NCBI RefSeq assembly: GCF_003672135.1
Contig: NC_039514.1
Location: 11,025,787-11,089,786, forward strand
Direction of reading: 5' to 3'
Length of the DNA: 64,000 nucleotides
DNA from: Ooceraea biroi
Lineage: Eukaryota; Arthropoda; Insecta; Hymenoptera; Formicidae
Shown piece by piece: positions 49,795 to 63,023 of the stretch. Position 1 is the stretch's first letter; every line of letters starts with the position of its first letter. Under the pieces are notes generated by a model. The model was not told the origin of the DNA and made no database searches. It saw only the letters and a list, made by a program, of their open reading frames with translations. Both the position numbers and the translations under genes were made by a program.

Positions 49795-51796
49795 GTTGGA
49801 TATTAAACAGTTGATGTACATTATCCTTGGTCACCGAAATAGAACACGTGAATTTTCACTTATTTTTATAAAAATATCGTACATCATCTTTTTTTCAGTA
49901 TTTATCATTATGATCGTGCTCGTAAAGCAAGAGAAAAATGAAAAAAGGAACGTTTAAGTAGCTGCAGTCATCGCTAACGGTCGTCTAAAGAGTCGAAACC
50001 TGAATGATAAATATATAAATAATATAAATAATACTCATTGACACAGATCTCGTCTGACAACTGACTGCCAAAGACTTTCATTGGTAAGCGTATGTATCTT
50101 TCTCTAACATGGGACTCTTTTCACCGTTGCGCGTTACAAAGCAGAAGCGAAGTAAGATCATTTTACGGCAGATCGCATGACGCAGCATCGATGTCACCGC
50201 TAGAATGAAACACCCGCTTAAACATTCGGTTCAAAATCGCTGCTTAACTCTGAAATGCATTCGCTTGCTGCTCGACGATGTTAGCCGCATCACAGATTTT
50301 TAAAAGGAGAAAAGAACATAAAGCGACAAGTGGACGCAAATGGACCGCAGCTCGCTGCGATCTAATTTTATGATTAAGGGTGAAGATGATTGACGTGCGT
50401 CAGCTTTGATTGGAAAAACGAAATTGAAGCACTCGTAATTGAAGTTAACGTTACAGTCTTTTGATAAATAATTAAAATATCTTTACGTATTTCTATTATA
50501 TGTCTGCAATTTTACCGAGGGGAGAGCAACCGTAATAAAGATGAATCTCTTAAAAATATCTTCTTGCGATTATATTGAGATTATTTATTATATCGATTAT
50601 TTTTGCAGAATAAACGAGAAATAAAATAAAAATGAAAGAGAAGAATGATGCATTTGATAGTTAACGAAAGACTTTTTCGATTAATTTATTATGCGTCAAA
50701 GAGAAATCTTCTCTGCCGCTTAATTTACATCATTCAACAGATATTATACAAGGAACATTTCACACCCGATTTATGTTTAAATAAATCGTACGATTAAGCG
50801 AGATGCGCTCGAAGTGACAGGAAGAGAGGAAAGAGGGTATAAAATAGTATTTTAAAAAAATATCCGTACGCGAATGTTACAGTTCTTTCAGAAGGATCCC
50901 GCAATACATAATAAACTCTAGATTACGCAATAATATTAACGCTCTTCGAACATAAGGCCAGACAACAGACGCCATTAGCACAAGTCTTTCAAAATAAAAA
51001 AAGAAGAATCGCTCCTTCTTAGAATCTGACGCCGGTTGAGGGAAAAAAAGATAATAATATATATTCATTTCTTGTCTTCTTGTACGTAGGCAAGATTTAA
51101 CGGAACGCAGTGGTAACTGGGGATCGCGTTACAATGAGAACAAACTTCGAGAAAGAAGAAGGGAGAGAGAGAGAATTGCAGTGCAATTTGGAACAAGCAA
51201 CCTCGATGAATTTGCAATCGACAATGCTTCGATAAATAAAAATCCTACTTGCTTGTTGTACGAAAAGGAAATAGAGCCAGAAGAAAGTCGTGGAGCTTGT
51301 TGAAATTCTCCAAGTTTCTTCACATCGCAACTAGATCATTTATGTATGTATCGCATGCGTAAATTCGAAGCCGCAAGTTTTACATATATGCGTAAAATAT
51401 TTTAAAAAAATATACCTAGGCGATAGACCACTTTTTATATATAGATACATTTCGTCCATTTGAGAAGCCCTGCTCCTACAACCACAGCTAACGAACATGC
51501 AAATATAGAAAATGTTTTACCGTAATCTTGCTAAGAATCGATCCCGGAAACACGCGAATTTCTTCATCGCTGACTAATATATAATAATGTTAACAATGAT
51601 GTACTCACGCCTAACTGGTCTCGTTCGATCGTGTAACACGTTCGCACTTTATTGGAAACCTCGTAATTCGTAGCACTGCCATACAACTAAATTGCAAAGA
51701 AAGCTGGTGGTAAAGCGGTAAAGCGAACGTAAAGCTTTGCGTAAATGGGAGCAGGACGGTCCATAAATAATAAGATGTACGCGTTCTGGAGAATGC

Positions 51797-51797
<1 letters not shown>

Positions 51798-51839
<42 letters not shown>
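51798..51839. repeat. (AC)21 microsatellite
   Basis: Twenty-one uninterrupted AC units in the intergenic region. It is likely polymorphic. Confidence 0.95.
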
Positions 51840-51840
<1 letters not shown>

Positions 51841-54800
51841 GCGTTGAATACGGATACATACGGGCTGCGTGTACTCTGGTTCACGAGATACGTAAAGATA
51901 TGTATTCTACTCGTAATAACGATATATAATGCGTAACCGATACGTAAATCGTGTAAAAATTCTGCGCGAGATGTGTTCGCTGGGATGGTTCTCGATGGAG
52001 GAGGAGGCACTTTCCACAGCCATTCTTCCTTACGAGTAGCAACGAGAGTCTCTCGAGAATACTCGGTCTTTTTCCGAGCTCTGCTACGAGGATACGCCAA
52101 TATCTCAAGGGACAATTGCTTGAAGTAGCGTTCGTTCACTTTAAGCGGAGGAATTTGCGTGAAGACAATGACATTTTAATTTCCCAGATCCTTTTTGTCA
52201 CAATTTCACGTTTGAAAAATGAGCCTTTCCAAATTATGAATTTGATCGATTCTTGTCCTGAATCTCTCTTTTTAGAGCAGTTTGAACGATAAATGACCGA
52301 AGCACCTGACTGCTCAAAAAAGGAAAAGTGAATGATGACCATCATGAAAAGGAAGATTAGCTAGCAGGCGAGCTCATTTCATAAAGTTCTACTTATATCT
52401 ACTCGAAAGTCTCGAAGGTTCCTCCGAAGAACCAGCCCCGATGAACGTCCGTAGCACTTCTTATGGAGCTCAAGAACGTGATGCTTTGCATAATTGACAT
52501 TTATTGTAGAATTATATTGTAAATTACAATAATTAAGCCGAAGAAGGAGAAGAACAAGCGCAGGCCCATGCTCGAGCAATGTGTTTATACGCGCGCGTAT
52601 CAAGCAGCGCAACCAGCTTCGAGATCTGATAACGCGAGAAAAAAAAGAATTAATATCGTCGCTACGCAGTGCTTGCACTTCGCGAGAATCGTACATTCGC
52701 ATCTTCATGTCATCGTGGCGGCGTTTTTTGCAATGAGAAATTTCCATCCAGACGTGATCTACAATTTGATCAAGCAGGAAAAACGTTTCTGCGATAAGAC
52801 ACGGAGGGACTGTGGTATCCTACGCGAGTACATCAGTATTCTTCGCTCCCTCTAGAGTTACACGAATGCACAGTATATCTTTATATTTCTCCTTGCTGCT
52901 CGTTCCTCTCGTTAAACTCTTCGTTAGCTTCGCGAAAGTCCGACTAGTAATTATAAGACGTGATACGAGAGAATCTGCCTGATCTGGCCGCATTCGATTT
53001 TTACCGCACCGCTACCTCATCGACCCTTTATGTGGATGACACTTGATGACAAAGATCTATGTGCATTCGACACAACGAATATTGCGTAGAGCCAAGTGTT
53101 GAAAATTTGCGCTTAAAATCAATCGGAAACTTGTGTTTAACGAGTTAAAACGAACCGATCGGACGAGAATTTGTGACTTTGTGTCGGTTTTCTGCTGGGC
53201 TCGCGAATTTTCGAGATATTTTTCAGAACAGATAGATGAGAAGCATTTGAGAAAGGAACAGTGGTTTCTTTCTTTCCTTCTGTGAATAATACATGAATCG
53301 CTAAATAACTAATGCGTGATATTTAATTAGTTAAACAAAAAATAATATATTTACGCTACCTTTTTTATCTGCGAGATGTGATATAAGTTACCTTTCAATG
53401 ATTTTTCGAATAAAAACAGATGTCTCGAACCTGGCAGCAATGCGAAACAAAAGTAACGAATTTACTACTACCTTTTGTACACTTTCGCGCCGTGAATGGA
53501 CACGTACCATTAGATGATAGGGATGCTAACGGGTGAATTAATTAATGTTCTTAATGTTTAATGCTCCACGGACCAAGACACGGGTAGTCCTACGGCTACT
53601 TTTTGTCGTACCATTAGCGGCACTTTTTCTAGGCAATGGCCCACGCGGAACCGCATTATTTGTATTTATATGCACGCATCTCGTTAATTACATCTTCATT
53701 ATGAACTCAAAGTGCACTCGCGTTAACGGGACTTAGCATTTAATCTCGAAACATTAAAGCCGCTGTTGCGCAAAAACGCCATTACTCTCTGAAAGTAAAT
53801 GGCTTGCAAAAAAGACAATTCATCAAAACTAATCAGAATTTGTTTCGTCAAAATTAGATATATTCGGGGAATTATGTTATATTTTCATATCATTAAGTTA
53901 TTTTCTACTTTCAGCTGCTTCTGTTGATCTATTTTCGATTCTCACGTCGGACTTAATTAACGAACGTTACTATCACCGTCGTGGCATGAAAGATGAATGT
54001 GTAAGATATACCGATACCGAGAGATATATTACGGAACATGCTGCACGCTAATTTAATATAGAATAATGTGATAGCGTATCACGGAATTACTTAATATCGT
54101 GCACGTTTGTTAAACCACTATTTCACGGCTTGGTTTCCAAAAATTCTGGTTCAACGAGACATTACATAAAATTGATTTGCGTGACGAGGAAAAAAAGTAT
54201 TTGTCTTTTCATTCGTTAGGCAAAAGAAACTGGAGGTACAAACTGAACAATTCGCTAGTGTCAATGTTACGTATCTACGTAATATAATCTCGTATTTGTG
54301 ATATTTCGAACGAGCTAATCGTCGATAAAAAGTGAACTAACACGCATACGCATACAAAGTAACACTAAATACATGTTACAAAATAGGATTATCGTCATAC
54401 ATTAAGATAAAAATGTATCAAACGTTTCTCGGTTCTCTTATCCGCGCGAAACTTGCGTAGCGAGTTTCATCGGCTTTATGCAGTGCCTCCTAAAATTTAT
54501 TAGCTCCATGTTTAAGCGTCTCACAGAACACGATTTACTTATCCTTTTCTGTCAGAGCATTCTTTACCTTTCTTCATTCTATCCTTACTATGCGCGAAGA
54601 AGAAAGCGTAACATTAAGAATTAAACCGTTTAGAAAATTAAATATCTAAGATGGAAGAAACGTTTTTTAATGGAACATTGTGTTTTAAAATTGCGCCGAA
54701 AAAAATCTATAATAAGTAACATGAGAAAAGAGAAATGTAATATAGAGTGATCCGAACACCAAATTTTCTCAGACGAAATGATCATTCAATCATGAAACTT

Positions 54801-57255
54801 GTACGTTTGACGAGAAAGCGAGAATATTCACGTACTCAGAACCCGATTTTTGGTGCCACGAGATCGCTCTTTTAGCAATCTGTAACGTAAATTATGCTAT
54901 ACAAAGAGAGCAGAGAAAAGGGAGAGATTAACTAAAGATTATAATTTATATAAGCATATATACATATATGTACATTTCTCCAATCTATTTCCGATTCTAT
55001 TTTTGTTATTTTTGTACCTTTTCACTGCACCCGCTGCAGCGTGGAAGAGGATAATTCCACGTTGTACGCGTATATACATATAAGTATATATACCGCATGA
55101 TGGAGACGGATTTCTGGTTTTCGAATGACGAAGCTCTTTGCTATGTATATAAATCGAACAAATTTTACGAATTTCATGCTAATTATTAAATATAACGAAA
55201 GGCACGCCTCTTGTCGTATGATCATATACAATGTACAATTCATATCTAGGACAAGTACAAGAGTGTAAATCAGAAAAGCTACTGAAGAAACTACCACAGA
55301 TGTAACCGTAAAAAATATAACGGAAATAGGATGTACAATAATAAAATATTGGCAACTTTGTGAAAGATACATAACGTAATATTATGACGGTACTCGAATT
55401 CCGCCATTCGATATCATGCGGTCGCGAAAAGATATTGCCTACTGCACATTTATATAGAGACACATACACACATATATGTGAAAAGAAGATCACGTGTAAT
55501 TCACAAGACTCTACTTCGAGATAAATTTTGAAAAATTAACGAAAAATTGTCGCACGACCTGCACCTGATATATCTATTGATTTGCACTAACTCTCATTTC
55601 TTTGCACCATTCTCTAGCGCTCTTTCTCAATAAGGAAGACTTTGTTTCCACGTTTTCTCTCGATGAATTGTCACCCTATCAGAAAACAGAACTTTACAGT
55701 CGATACTTTTAGAGCAGTCCTGCATACACATGTACACACGCGCTTATATGTACATATAAATATATACCGGACGCGAAACAAATCTCGAGGTGATGACGGT
55801 GATGGTGATGATGCGAGAAACGAGAAAATTATACTTAGACGAATATTGTAATATTCTTACGTAATATATTCTTACGTCGTAGATTCTAGGCTTGAACATT
55901 ATGTAAGTAGGACAGTATGTCGTGTGGACCGTTTAAACGTCACATGGCATATTACCCATCTGTTAGTTGTTACTTATTTATTTCTACAGAATATTCAAGG
56001 GTGACTTTATGCCCTTCGGGGCGTTCTGCGTACTCACATAATTCTTTGATTCTTATGATTAGTGTTCTTATCCTCCTACTCAATCTTGCTGTCACGAGCA
56101 ATGCAAAACGATGATTTATGTGGAACTACTCGTAAACTAAAAACTAGTTGTTCTCTGATTAATTAGCGATCCGCACTGTGTAATATATTATAGTATACAT
56201 CCGCATTGTCGAATAATGCGTTTCGCTTCTCAGTAATGCGCGTTTTAAAATAAACAAAAATAAAAAGAGGTAAAGCTGTGATGTTATTAAATGCCGGCGC
56301 GACACGGCTCGCACGAACGCGTGACTATTTTTGCAATATTTAAGGTGAACTAAAAGAAGATGTAAAAGAAGAAAAACTTCAGAACGTAAAATAAACGAAT
56401 AATGATTAACCCGAGCTCTCCCCAAATCGCGAAAATGGCTTTGCAAAACAGATAATGTATCTTGTAATCATTAGAGATATGTTATACATACGCGAGCACA
56501 CGCGTCGGGAGGTATATATGTGTAGATATTACTCACGCGCGTATATGACATCTCACGTACGATTAATTATATTAATATATACGACGTGTAACCCGTTTGC
56601 GATACTCGAAACGGGATATGAAACAAGCGAACATTGTAATGGATTGATTCACACGAATGCATTAAGTACAGATGATTTTTAATCGTGTAAGCGAACCTAT
56701 TGATCATTATGTCGTATCGACGATTGATTATCTGATTTTTCGGCTGTGTTTGTGTAATATACATTGTCATTAAATATTATATTGTCAAGTGAAAGAAAAG
56801 AATTGTGTGACTCACTCTTCGTTGCCCGTGTAACACATGATTTCTACAGCTGCACATAGAATAGAATTCCAATCTTGTGTCACGAATCTTCGTCCCAAAG
56901 TAAATACTTTGGACCTTATCTGCAGTCGACACTCTGGGAGTCCTGCAGAAACTAACACTATTGTTCCGCTCTTATCTTACATGGAAAATAGAAACTTGAG
57001 ACGGAAACTTTTTAAGGAAATTTTTTTGTCTGACTGAGAAAAGAGAAGCATTAATTTATTTGAATGTAAACTTAAAGAAACAGTTTTTGTACACACAGAA
57101 TGCTTATCCACCCATGTACAGTATTATAAATATTATATAATTTATATCTGCGCGACATTGATCTCTCTGTACACTCATGGTTATATAAAATTATACATAT
57201 ATGTTGTATAAAATTATAAAATTATTTCATTAATTACGGCAAGATTACCCGCTAT

Positions 57256-57956
57256 TCACTCGTGTTTCACTCTACACAACGCGATGTACGATTTCTTGCT
57301 GGACAAGTCGTGCCATCCTACTGGACCCCTCTCGCAATCGGCACAGGCCAAGTACTTGACGTTACCTACCGTATGAGATACACCGATATTTTCGAACGTA
57401 TACATATCTTCTACTAACCAGTAATCGGAAATGGTTTCTTGCTGATTAGCTTCACCTTCTCCCTTACTGTGAATGTACGGTAACGCAAACTGCAAGCAAA
57501 AACATTTTCATTAAAACATTTCCATTAAATCATTATTTATAGGTTTAGCTATGCAATCAAGAGCACCTTGTAGCAACACTTTATGAATCGTACATAGAAG
57601 AAAATTTAAGCGTCACACGTACAGCACGATAAACAATAGAATTTTTAGGTTATAAATAGTCGGCGTTGTGAAACTCGCAAACAACACAACGATAGATTAA
57701 AAATACTTATTAATTGATAATATAATAGCGAATTAAAATAATATAAATGGAATGAGAAAGAATCAAAAGAGAAATTGTATAATTTCGCGGATACTGTAGT
57801 GTTGCTACATTCGTCGTATACAATACTTACTTCTATGTTTACGAAGTTGGCAGCTCCAGCATTAAGCATCTTCGAAGTACAAAATGTGCAGTAAATCTTG
57901 TTTTTGTTTTTGCCCTCCGCATCCTTTCTCGTTGCGGTAATATCTTTATCTGACAT
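57256..57956 (-). CDS. Rabif: RABIF/MSS4, Rab guanine nucleotide release factor
   Basis: Two exons (57956-57831 and 57489-57256) join in phase 0 to give 119 aa, close to the 123 aa of mammalian MSS4. MSS4 (Drosophila stratum) binds exocytic Rab GTPases, promotes nucleotide release and stabilises the nucleotide-free form, supporting secretory trafficking. The four zinc ligands are present: C23 and C26 (YCTFC), and C91 and C94 (CADC). Family blocks DYWLVEDMYTFENIG, VGNVKYLACADCE and GPVGWHDL are intact. The start at 57956 (MSDKDITA) is the first ATG in frame and gives the family's usual short N-terminal tail. It is transcribed in the same direction as the methyltransferase-like gene, 370 bp downstream of that gene's stop. 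Confidence 0.96.
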
Positions 57957-58327
57957 TATCGTTCAGCGATGTAAAATAAATCTTGATGTAAACCTTAGAT
58001 CATGTAAGTATGGCCTATCGGTGGCTATGTTCAGGTTGGTTGTCAAAAAGAGCGACATCACTAATCAAGAATTAACGCACCAATCAGAAGAAAGCAATCT
58101 TAAAATATAAATTCAAAAGATTCTCAAAATTTGTTTAAACCTTTGAACGTACATCGATACTTAGGATTATAATTTTAACGGAAAGGAAAATTTTTGATCA
58201 AAATTAACTAACAATTAATAATCGAATATACACATATATTCAGATTTCAAAGAGAGGAATAAGGAGAGAAAGTGTAGTTTAAAAAAAAAACATATGTCTG
58301 TTGAGCGCAAATATATCATAATTTTTA

Positions 58328-58994
58328 TTATTTACTGTATGCAGTAATATAATTATTAGAATGCACAAGTTTTCTTTCTTTTATTAATTTCCAATTATAC
58401 TTTTCAAATTTAGTATCGAACGGCAATGGATCTGTCGTGCAATTATCACCCTGGGCGGGTCCAATGACGAGAATCAAATTACCTTTGTAATTTTTTACAT
58501 AATCGCAAAAAGCTGCACTATTATTAAAATAGCAAAATAGCATAGCATATCTTTTCGGCACTTGAAAATTCATTGGCTTATTCTCAACGAAGATAATATT
58601 CTTTAAAAATCGTGGTGGAGAATATTTGCTGTTCCACCAGGAACCATCCAACTCTATACCCATGACATCCAATCCTTAAAAGTATATCGACAATAAAAGT
58701 AACTGTCAATGTCATTAAAATGTATATTCATCAATATTCAATCAACAACTTACCTGAATGCTTTTGTAATAACCATTCCAGTAATCCACAACCACAACCA
58801 ATACTTGCAATCCCGTGTACATTATACTCTCGTACGATATTATTTATCCAACTTAAATCACTTATATCTGGCAATACCCACGACAATCTGCAAGTTCTGA
58901 GACTGTCAATCGTGGAAGACAAAGTAACGATCTCTTTCCACTTTTGGGCATTATATAACGAAAGAATATTTTCATCGATATTGCCATCATTCAT
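58328..58994 (-). CDS. Predicted SAM-dependent methyltransferase-fold protein
   Basis: Two exons (58994-58754 and 58674-58328, phase 1 junction) give 195 aa. Residues 63-76, ASIGCGCGLLEWLL, form a glycine-rich motif I of class I methyltransferases. IELDGSWW follows with Glu88 placed to bind the ribose of the cofactor. Later blocks PPRFLK, AMLFCYFNN and LILVIGPAQGDNCT look conserved. No substrate motif such as NPPY or DPPY is visible, so it may act on protein or a small molecule, or have lost activity. No signal peptide or membrane segment is seen. I cannot name the gene. An AATAAA overlaps the end of the frame, so its 3' UTR is probably very short. Confidence 0.85.
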
Positions 58995-59491
58995 TATTTC
59001 AAATTTGTCTATGTAAATATTCTATATCTATTATAAATAATTAATTATTCACACTTGTATATCAGATTACAAAAAAATGTAATAACGCGCGTGACAGCTT
59101 CGCGAGTAGAGGATTCGGTATACCTCAGTAGACTATTTATGAGCGAGTGAGGAAGGGTTCATCCATGAACTTGAGTTGTGTAATTTTTCCAATAATAGAT
59201 TGGCTCTCATCACTGCAGCACAGCTCAATACATATCATACTTCCGTACACATCCATCTGATATGTCTATACCGCAGTGGGATATGGATTTTAGGACAGAA
59301 GTTACGTCATCAGAAGGCTACACGCATCATTATACTGTGTCATTACTTTGTCATATATTTCATAATAAATGATTACATATCCGAGTTAGAGATTCGTGAT
59401 TTGTAAAATAACATCATTGTGGCTTACAACAAAATACACGATAAGAAAATTAGAGGTGTGTAGCCAAGGCTCGACGCTGTACACGTGTCCT

Positions 59492-62243
59492 TTAATCGAC
59501 ACTGATGTTTTGCAGTGCATAATGTATATCATCTTTTGATACGTTCAACAGTATCCTCTGATGTATATCGTTACCTGCATATTCGCATATTAGCAACCTG
59601 TAATCGCCTAATCTCGCGCAAATATCAAGTGTCTGAGTGACATTCGGCACCTCGTAGCCTAAGGGAGAAAAACGAAAATTACAATGACATGAAACTATTT
59701 TTTATATACACATCTTTACATTAATAATTCTTTTTACACGTACCATCAAAGGAACACAAAGATTCAAACTGCTTGTAAACATTTAAGAAATAAACTTCCT
59801 CAACACCAGTTCGCGTAACTTCTGCGCACACAGCTTGCAAGAATATCTGCTCGAATTTCGAACAGTGCGTTATAGCTTGGACCTTCGGATTCGCTATCAT
59901 CTCCGATAGAGCTTCGTTTACATCTTGCATCGTTATCGTGCTACCGTCGCGTGTTTCGGTAATTTCTGCCGCGCGACGGCAGATATCCAAAGCACGGCGA
60001 GCGTCGCCCGATACCGCGGATACTTTACTGATATAAATGAAACAAATAAAAGACATCTTAAAACATTATTTAACCAGTTTCATCAATAACATTTAAAATT
60101 CATCGATAATGTAATGAATAATGTCATCAATAAATTAAAGAAATTTTGCATAAGTGAAATAATAAAATTAAAAACGTAAGATGTAAGAACGTTTAAGTAA
60201 AATATAAAACACATTAAAAAATATTTAAATAAATAAAAAAGAACATATAAGCGCACATTGCTCACCGTGCGATTAATTGTATGGCCTCACTTTTAAAAAC
60301 ATCTGTATCTTTAAGCCTAGCCAACACTATTTCTTGCAATTGCTTGTGATTGTACGGTTGAAAAGTAACTCGAGTAAGACCTAACCGTGATGTGATTCTA
60401 CCCATTAAAACCCTCTCTGGGAGATCCATTGTGTTCGCAATGGTAATGACTACTAATCGAGCCGAAAGTTTTGTAGGCCAATCCAGTATGTTGTATATAA
60501 CGTCTTGTCGTTTTGTGCACAATAAATCAAGCTATAATATTCAAATGAAAAATATAAATAAATAAATAAATACAGAAAAGGTTTTAAAACAATAAAATAA
60601 ATATTAGTTTGAACTCAACTCAGTTTGAAAAATGCAACAGAAAATAAGAAATAAATAGACACATATAAGTGCATACTTCGTCCACAAGTAGCAACGTTAT
60701 CGACTTCTCGGTTTTGCTGCCGAATCTTTTTTCCAGTGCATTGCATGCTTGTTCCCACGTTAAAACTTTCCCAGTTAGCTGCTTCAGGATCTGTACGTAG
60801 GCTTGCCTGGGCTCAGATAATTTCATACCGTTAATTTCAATAAAATTGAATTGGTCCAGTTTGCCCTTCTCCGCCGATCTCTTCAAGCATTTCACGACTT
60901 CATTTACAGTAGCAGTTTTACCTGTGCCTGGAACGCCGCTAATGTAGATACACCTGTAACATTGGCTCGTGAGTTGAATATATCTGAGAAACTAAATGAG
61001 AATTAGAGAGAATTAGTTTGGATGGAGCAACTTACCCTCCGATATTATCCGTTAACTTGCCCTCTAAGAAGGTATAGATGTCATTGAACTCTTGTTCCCT
61101 GCAAGGCAGCGACTTAGGCACTGCACTGACGTGTAATCGAGATCTAACTTCCTGCAATGGCGTAACCGGTTTAGCCAGAGCTTCCGTTCTCATTTTTATG
61201 GACGGTGTCAGAGCACTGTGCCTCAATGATGAGCGATGAGACTTTGGAGTACTCAGGGCATTCTGTGCTATTGATGATTCGGATTCAGTGGTACTCTTTA
61301 GAGCTCTTTTCCTTGGTTTTATTGACAATTTCTTGGCAACGTTACATATAATATCTACATCGTCGACGTTCTTCTGTTTGTTCTCGTCTTCAGCTACTGT
61401 TGGCTCACATTTATTAGATACAGTCAAAATACCTCTAGGGTTAGTTTTTTCACCTCTTGGTCTTCTTCTGGGAGTGGCACTAAGTGATTCGTATGTGATC
61501 GTATCTAGTTTAGAATTTATCTCCTCACTGAGCAAAACTTTGTCTGTAGTTTTCCTCTTAGATTCCTCGCCTATACATTTGGAAGATCTAGTTCTAGGAA
61601 CTTTGGGAGTAACGTTATCTTTAATATCTTCTACAGTGGGAACGTGATCGCGCTTATTACCTTTCGACATGCCTGATCTTGTAGATGGTGTCTCTGGAAT
61701 ACTCTCAACAAAAATGCAATCTGAATCATTCGAATCATCATCCTTCATACATTCAACGGTTTGTTTTCTTCTTTTGGTAGTATTCGCGGAAGATAGTTGC
61801 CTCTCATTATCGTCACAATTGGTCTGTTCCCTTCGTGAAACAGGTGACTTAGGAGAGAAACACTCGTAATCTGAATATCTCGTAGGTAATTTTATAGCTC
61901 TTGTGTTTCTTCTTGTATGCGGTACTTGATTCTCATCTTGCAAGCCTCTCAACTTTGCGTTCCTAGTCGATCTCCTGGGTCGCTCGTCTTCCGATTCGGT
62001 ATCTATTTTGTATGTGCTCTGTTCCGTGGAACGTCTTAGCTTGAGCCGCAAAGAAGATTGCTTCTGTCGTAATAAGCTACCTTGTAGCAAAAGCTTTTTG
62101 TTCTTATCTAAGATCTCCTTGAAATCCGAAGAATCCGAAGAGTTATAATCTTTACTCTTGTCCGGCACGTAGGAGTCATCGAAGTCTGAATTGGATTCCA
62201 ATAACAGTGATATATCTTCTTCCGTACATTTACGTCTAGCCAT
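59492..62243 (-). CDS. Orc1: Origin recognition complex subunit 1 (ORC1)
   Basis: Five exons (62243-61036, 60953-60677, 60531-60266, 60027-59744, 59658-59492), all in phase, total 733 aa. ORC1 is the ATP-binding subunit of the origin recognition complex and loads MCM helicase with CDC6 in the nucleus. Residues 1 to about 350 are charged and Ser/Thr-rich, with SP/TP sites (SPKSPVSR, ETPSTRS). The AAA+ domain follows: Walker A GVPGTGKT at 409-416, Walker B LLLVDELDLL from about 490, and sensor region RITSRLGLTRVTF. The C-terminal winged helix spans exons 4-5. The start is the ATG at 62243 (MARRKCTEEDIS), in good context. No N-terminal BAH domain is seen, unlike human and fly ORC1. Confidence 0.96.
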
Positions 62244-63023
62244 CGTATTACTCCAAAAATTATGCACCAATAATTTTTAAATATATTCTTTGAAAAAGCT
62301 GTACCTCAAAGCTGGGCGTAATCAACAAATCAGTTTTAACACCTAAAATAAATATGTTGAACAAAGCGTTTAAGATACTCCTCGAAATCGGTTTATTTTA
62401 TATTTTACAGTTCAAAGAAATATTATTTGTATCTCTATCTGTACCTCATAAATATAGATCATATTTAATAATTATCATTGTAATCAGACACATAAGAGGA
62501 ATATTATTATTACTTTTTTACAATTCTTTGCTACTACTTCACTTTCCAATGCTAATGATATTTTCGTTTGATGTACATGTAATTACGTTTATATTTTATA
62601 CCGCTTTATATATGTGATAAATCATGGATTACAAACTATAAATAGATTGATAAATTCCTTAGGCCGGTATTTACAGTGCTGACAGCTGAATAACGGAACG
62701 CAGCCAATGAAAAGGGTGAAAGCAAATCAGAGAGATTCCGTAACGAATTTGATTGGATGCGCCATGTTGTTACTAAAGAAAAATCTAGTAATAACATGCA
62801 CTACTGAAGAGATTCTGCAATCTGCTGTCTGGCATTAGCAGCTCTCTTTGGGAACGCAACCGGTTTTTCGCACATGTGCCACATGTAGCAGCATGTGGTG
62901 ATGAACAAGATGCAACAGTTTGCATTCCGTTTCAATTAATAACGGATGGGAGTTATTATATGAGTAGCAAGTAGGAAAAATAAGTGGAAAATTAGAAAAA
63001 CCGAGATAATCGATTGAAACAAA
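62244..63023. promoter_or_regulatory. Shared divergent promoter region ORC1/UTP20
   Basis: About 780 bp separates the two start codons. At 62690-62770 there is a cluster of a CCAAT box (62704-62708), an inverted CCAAT (62752-62756) and a gcgccatgttg YY1/Pho-like word near 62759. The left half is AT-rich with only a chance hydrophobic open frame. No E2F or DRE word was seen. Joint regulation is inference. Confidence 0.45.

Larger units (their letters stand above)
47583..57255. other. Channel 3' UTR and intergenic region
   Basis: No recognisable gene in 9.6 kb. The GC-rich part to about 49300 is probably the 3' UTR of pHCl, and the rest is AT-rich. The first AATAAA I see after the stop is near 50534, but a cleavage site cannot be assigned. 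Contents noted are (AC)10 at 49445-49464, CACG-type repeats near 49567-49610, a palindrome with 15-bp repeats at 49736-49794, (AC)21 at 51798-51839, and a 261-codon antisense open frame at 48243-49028 without known domains. Confidence 0.45.

Noticed and set aside
62244..62270. Longer ORC1 N terminus starting upstream of 62243
   Set aside because: That extension begins with TTG. The first in-frame ATG is at 62243, in good context.
62354..62617. Hydrophobic 87-codon frame between ORC1 and UTP20
   Set aside because: AT-rich chance frame of Ile/Leu/Phe codons in a promoter region, without recognisable family.
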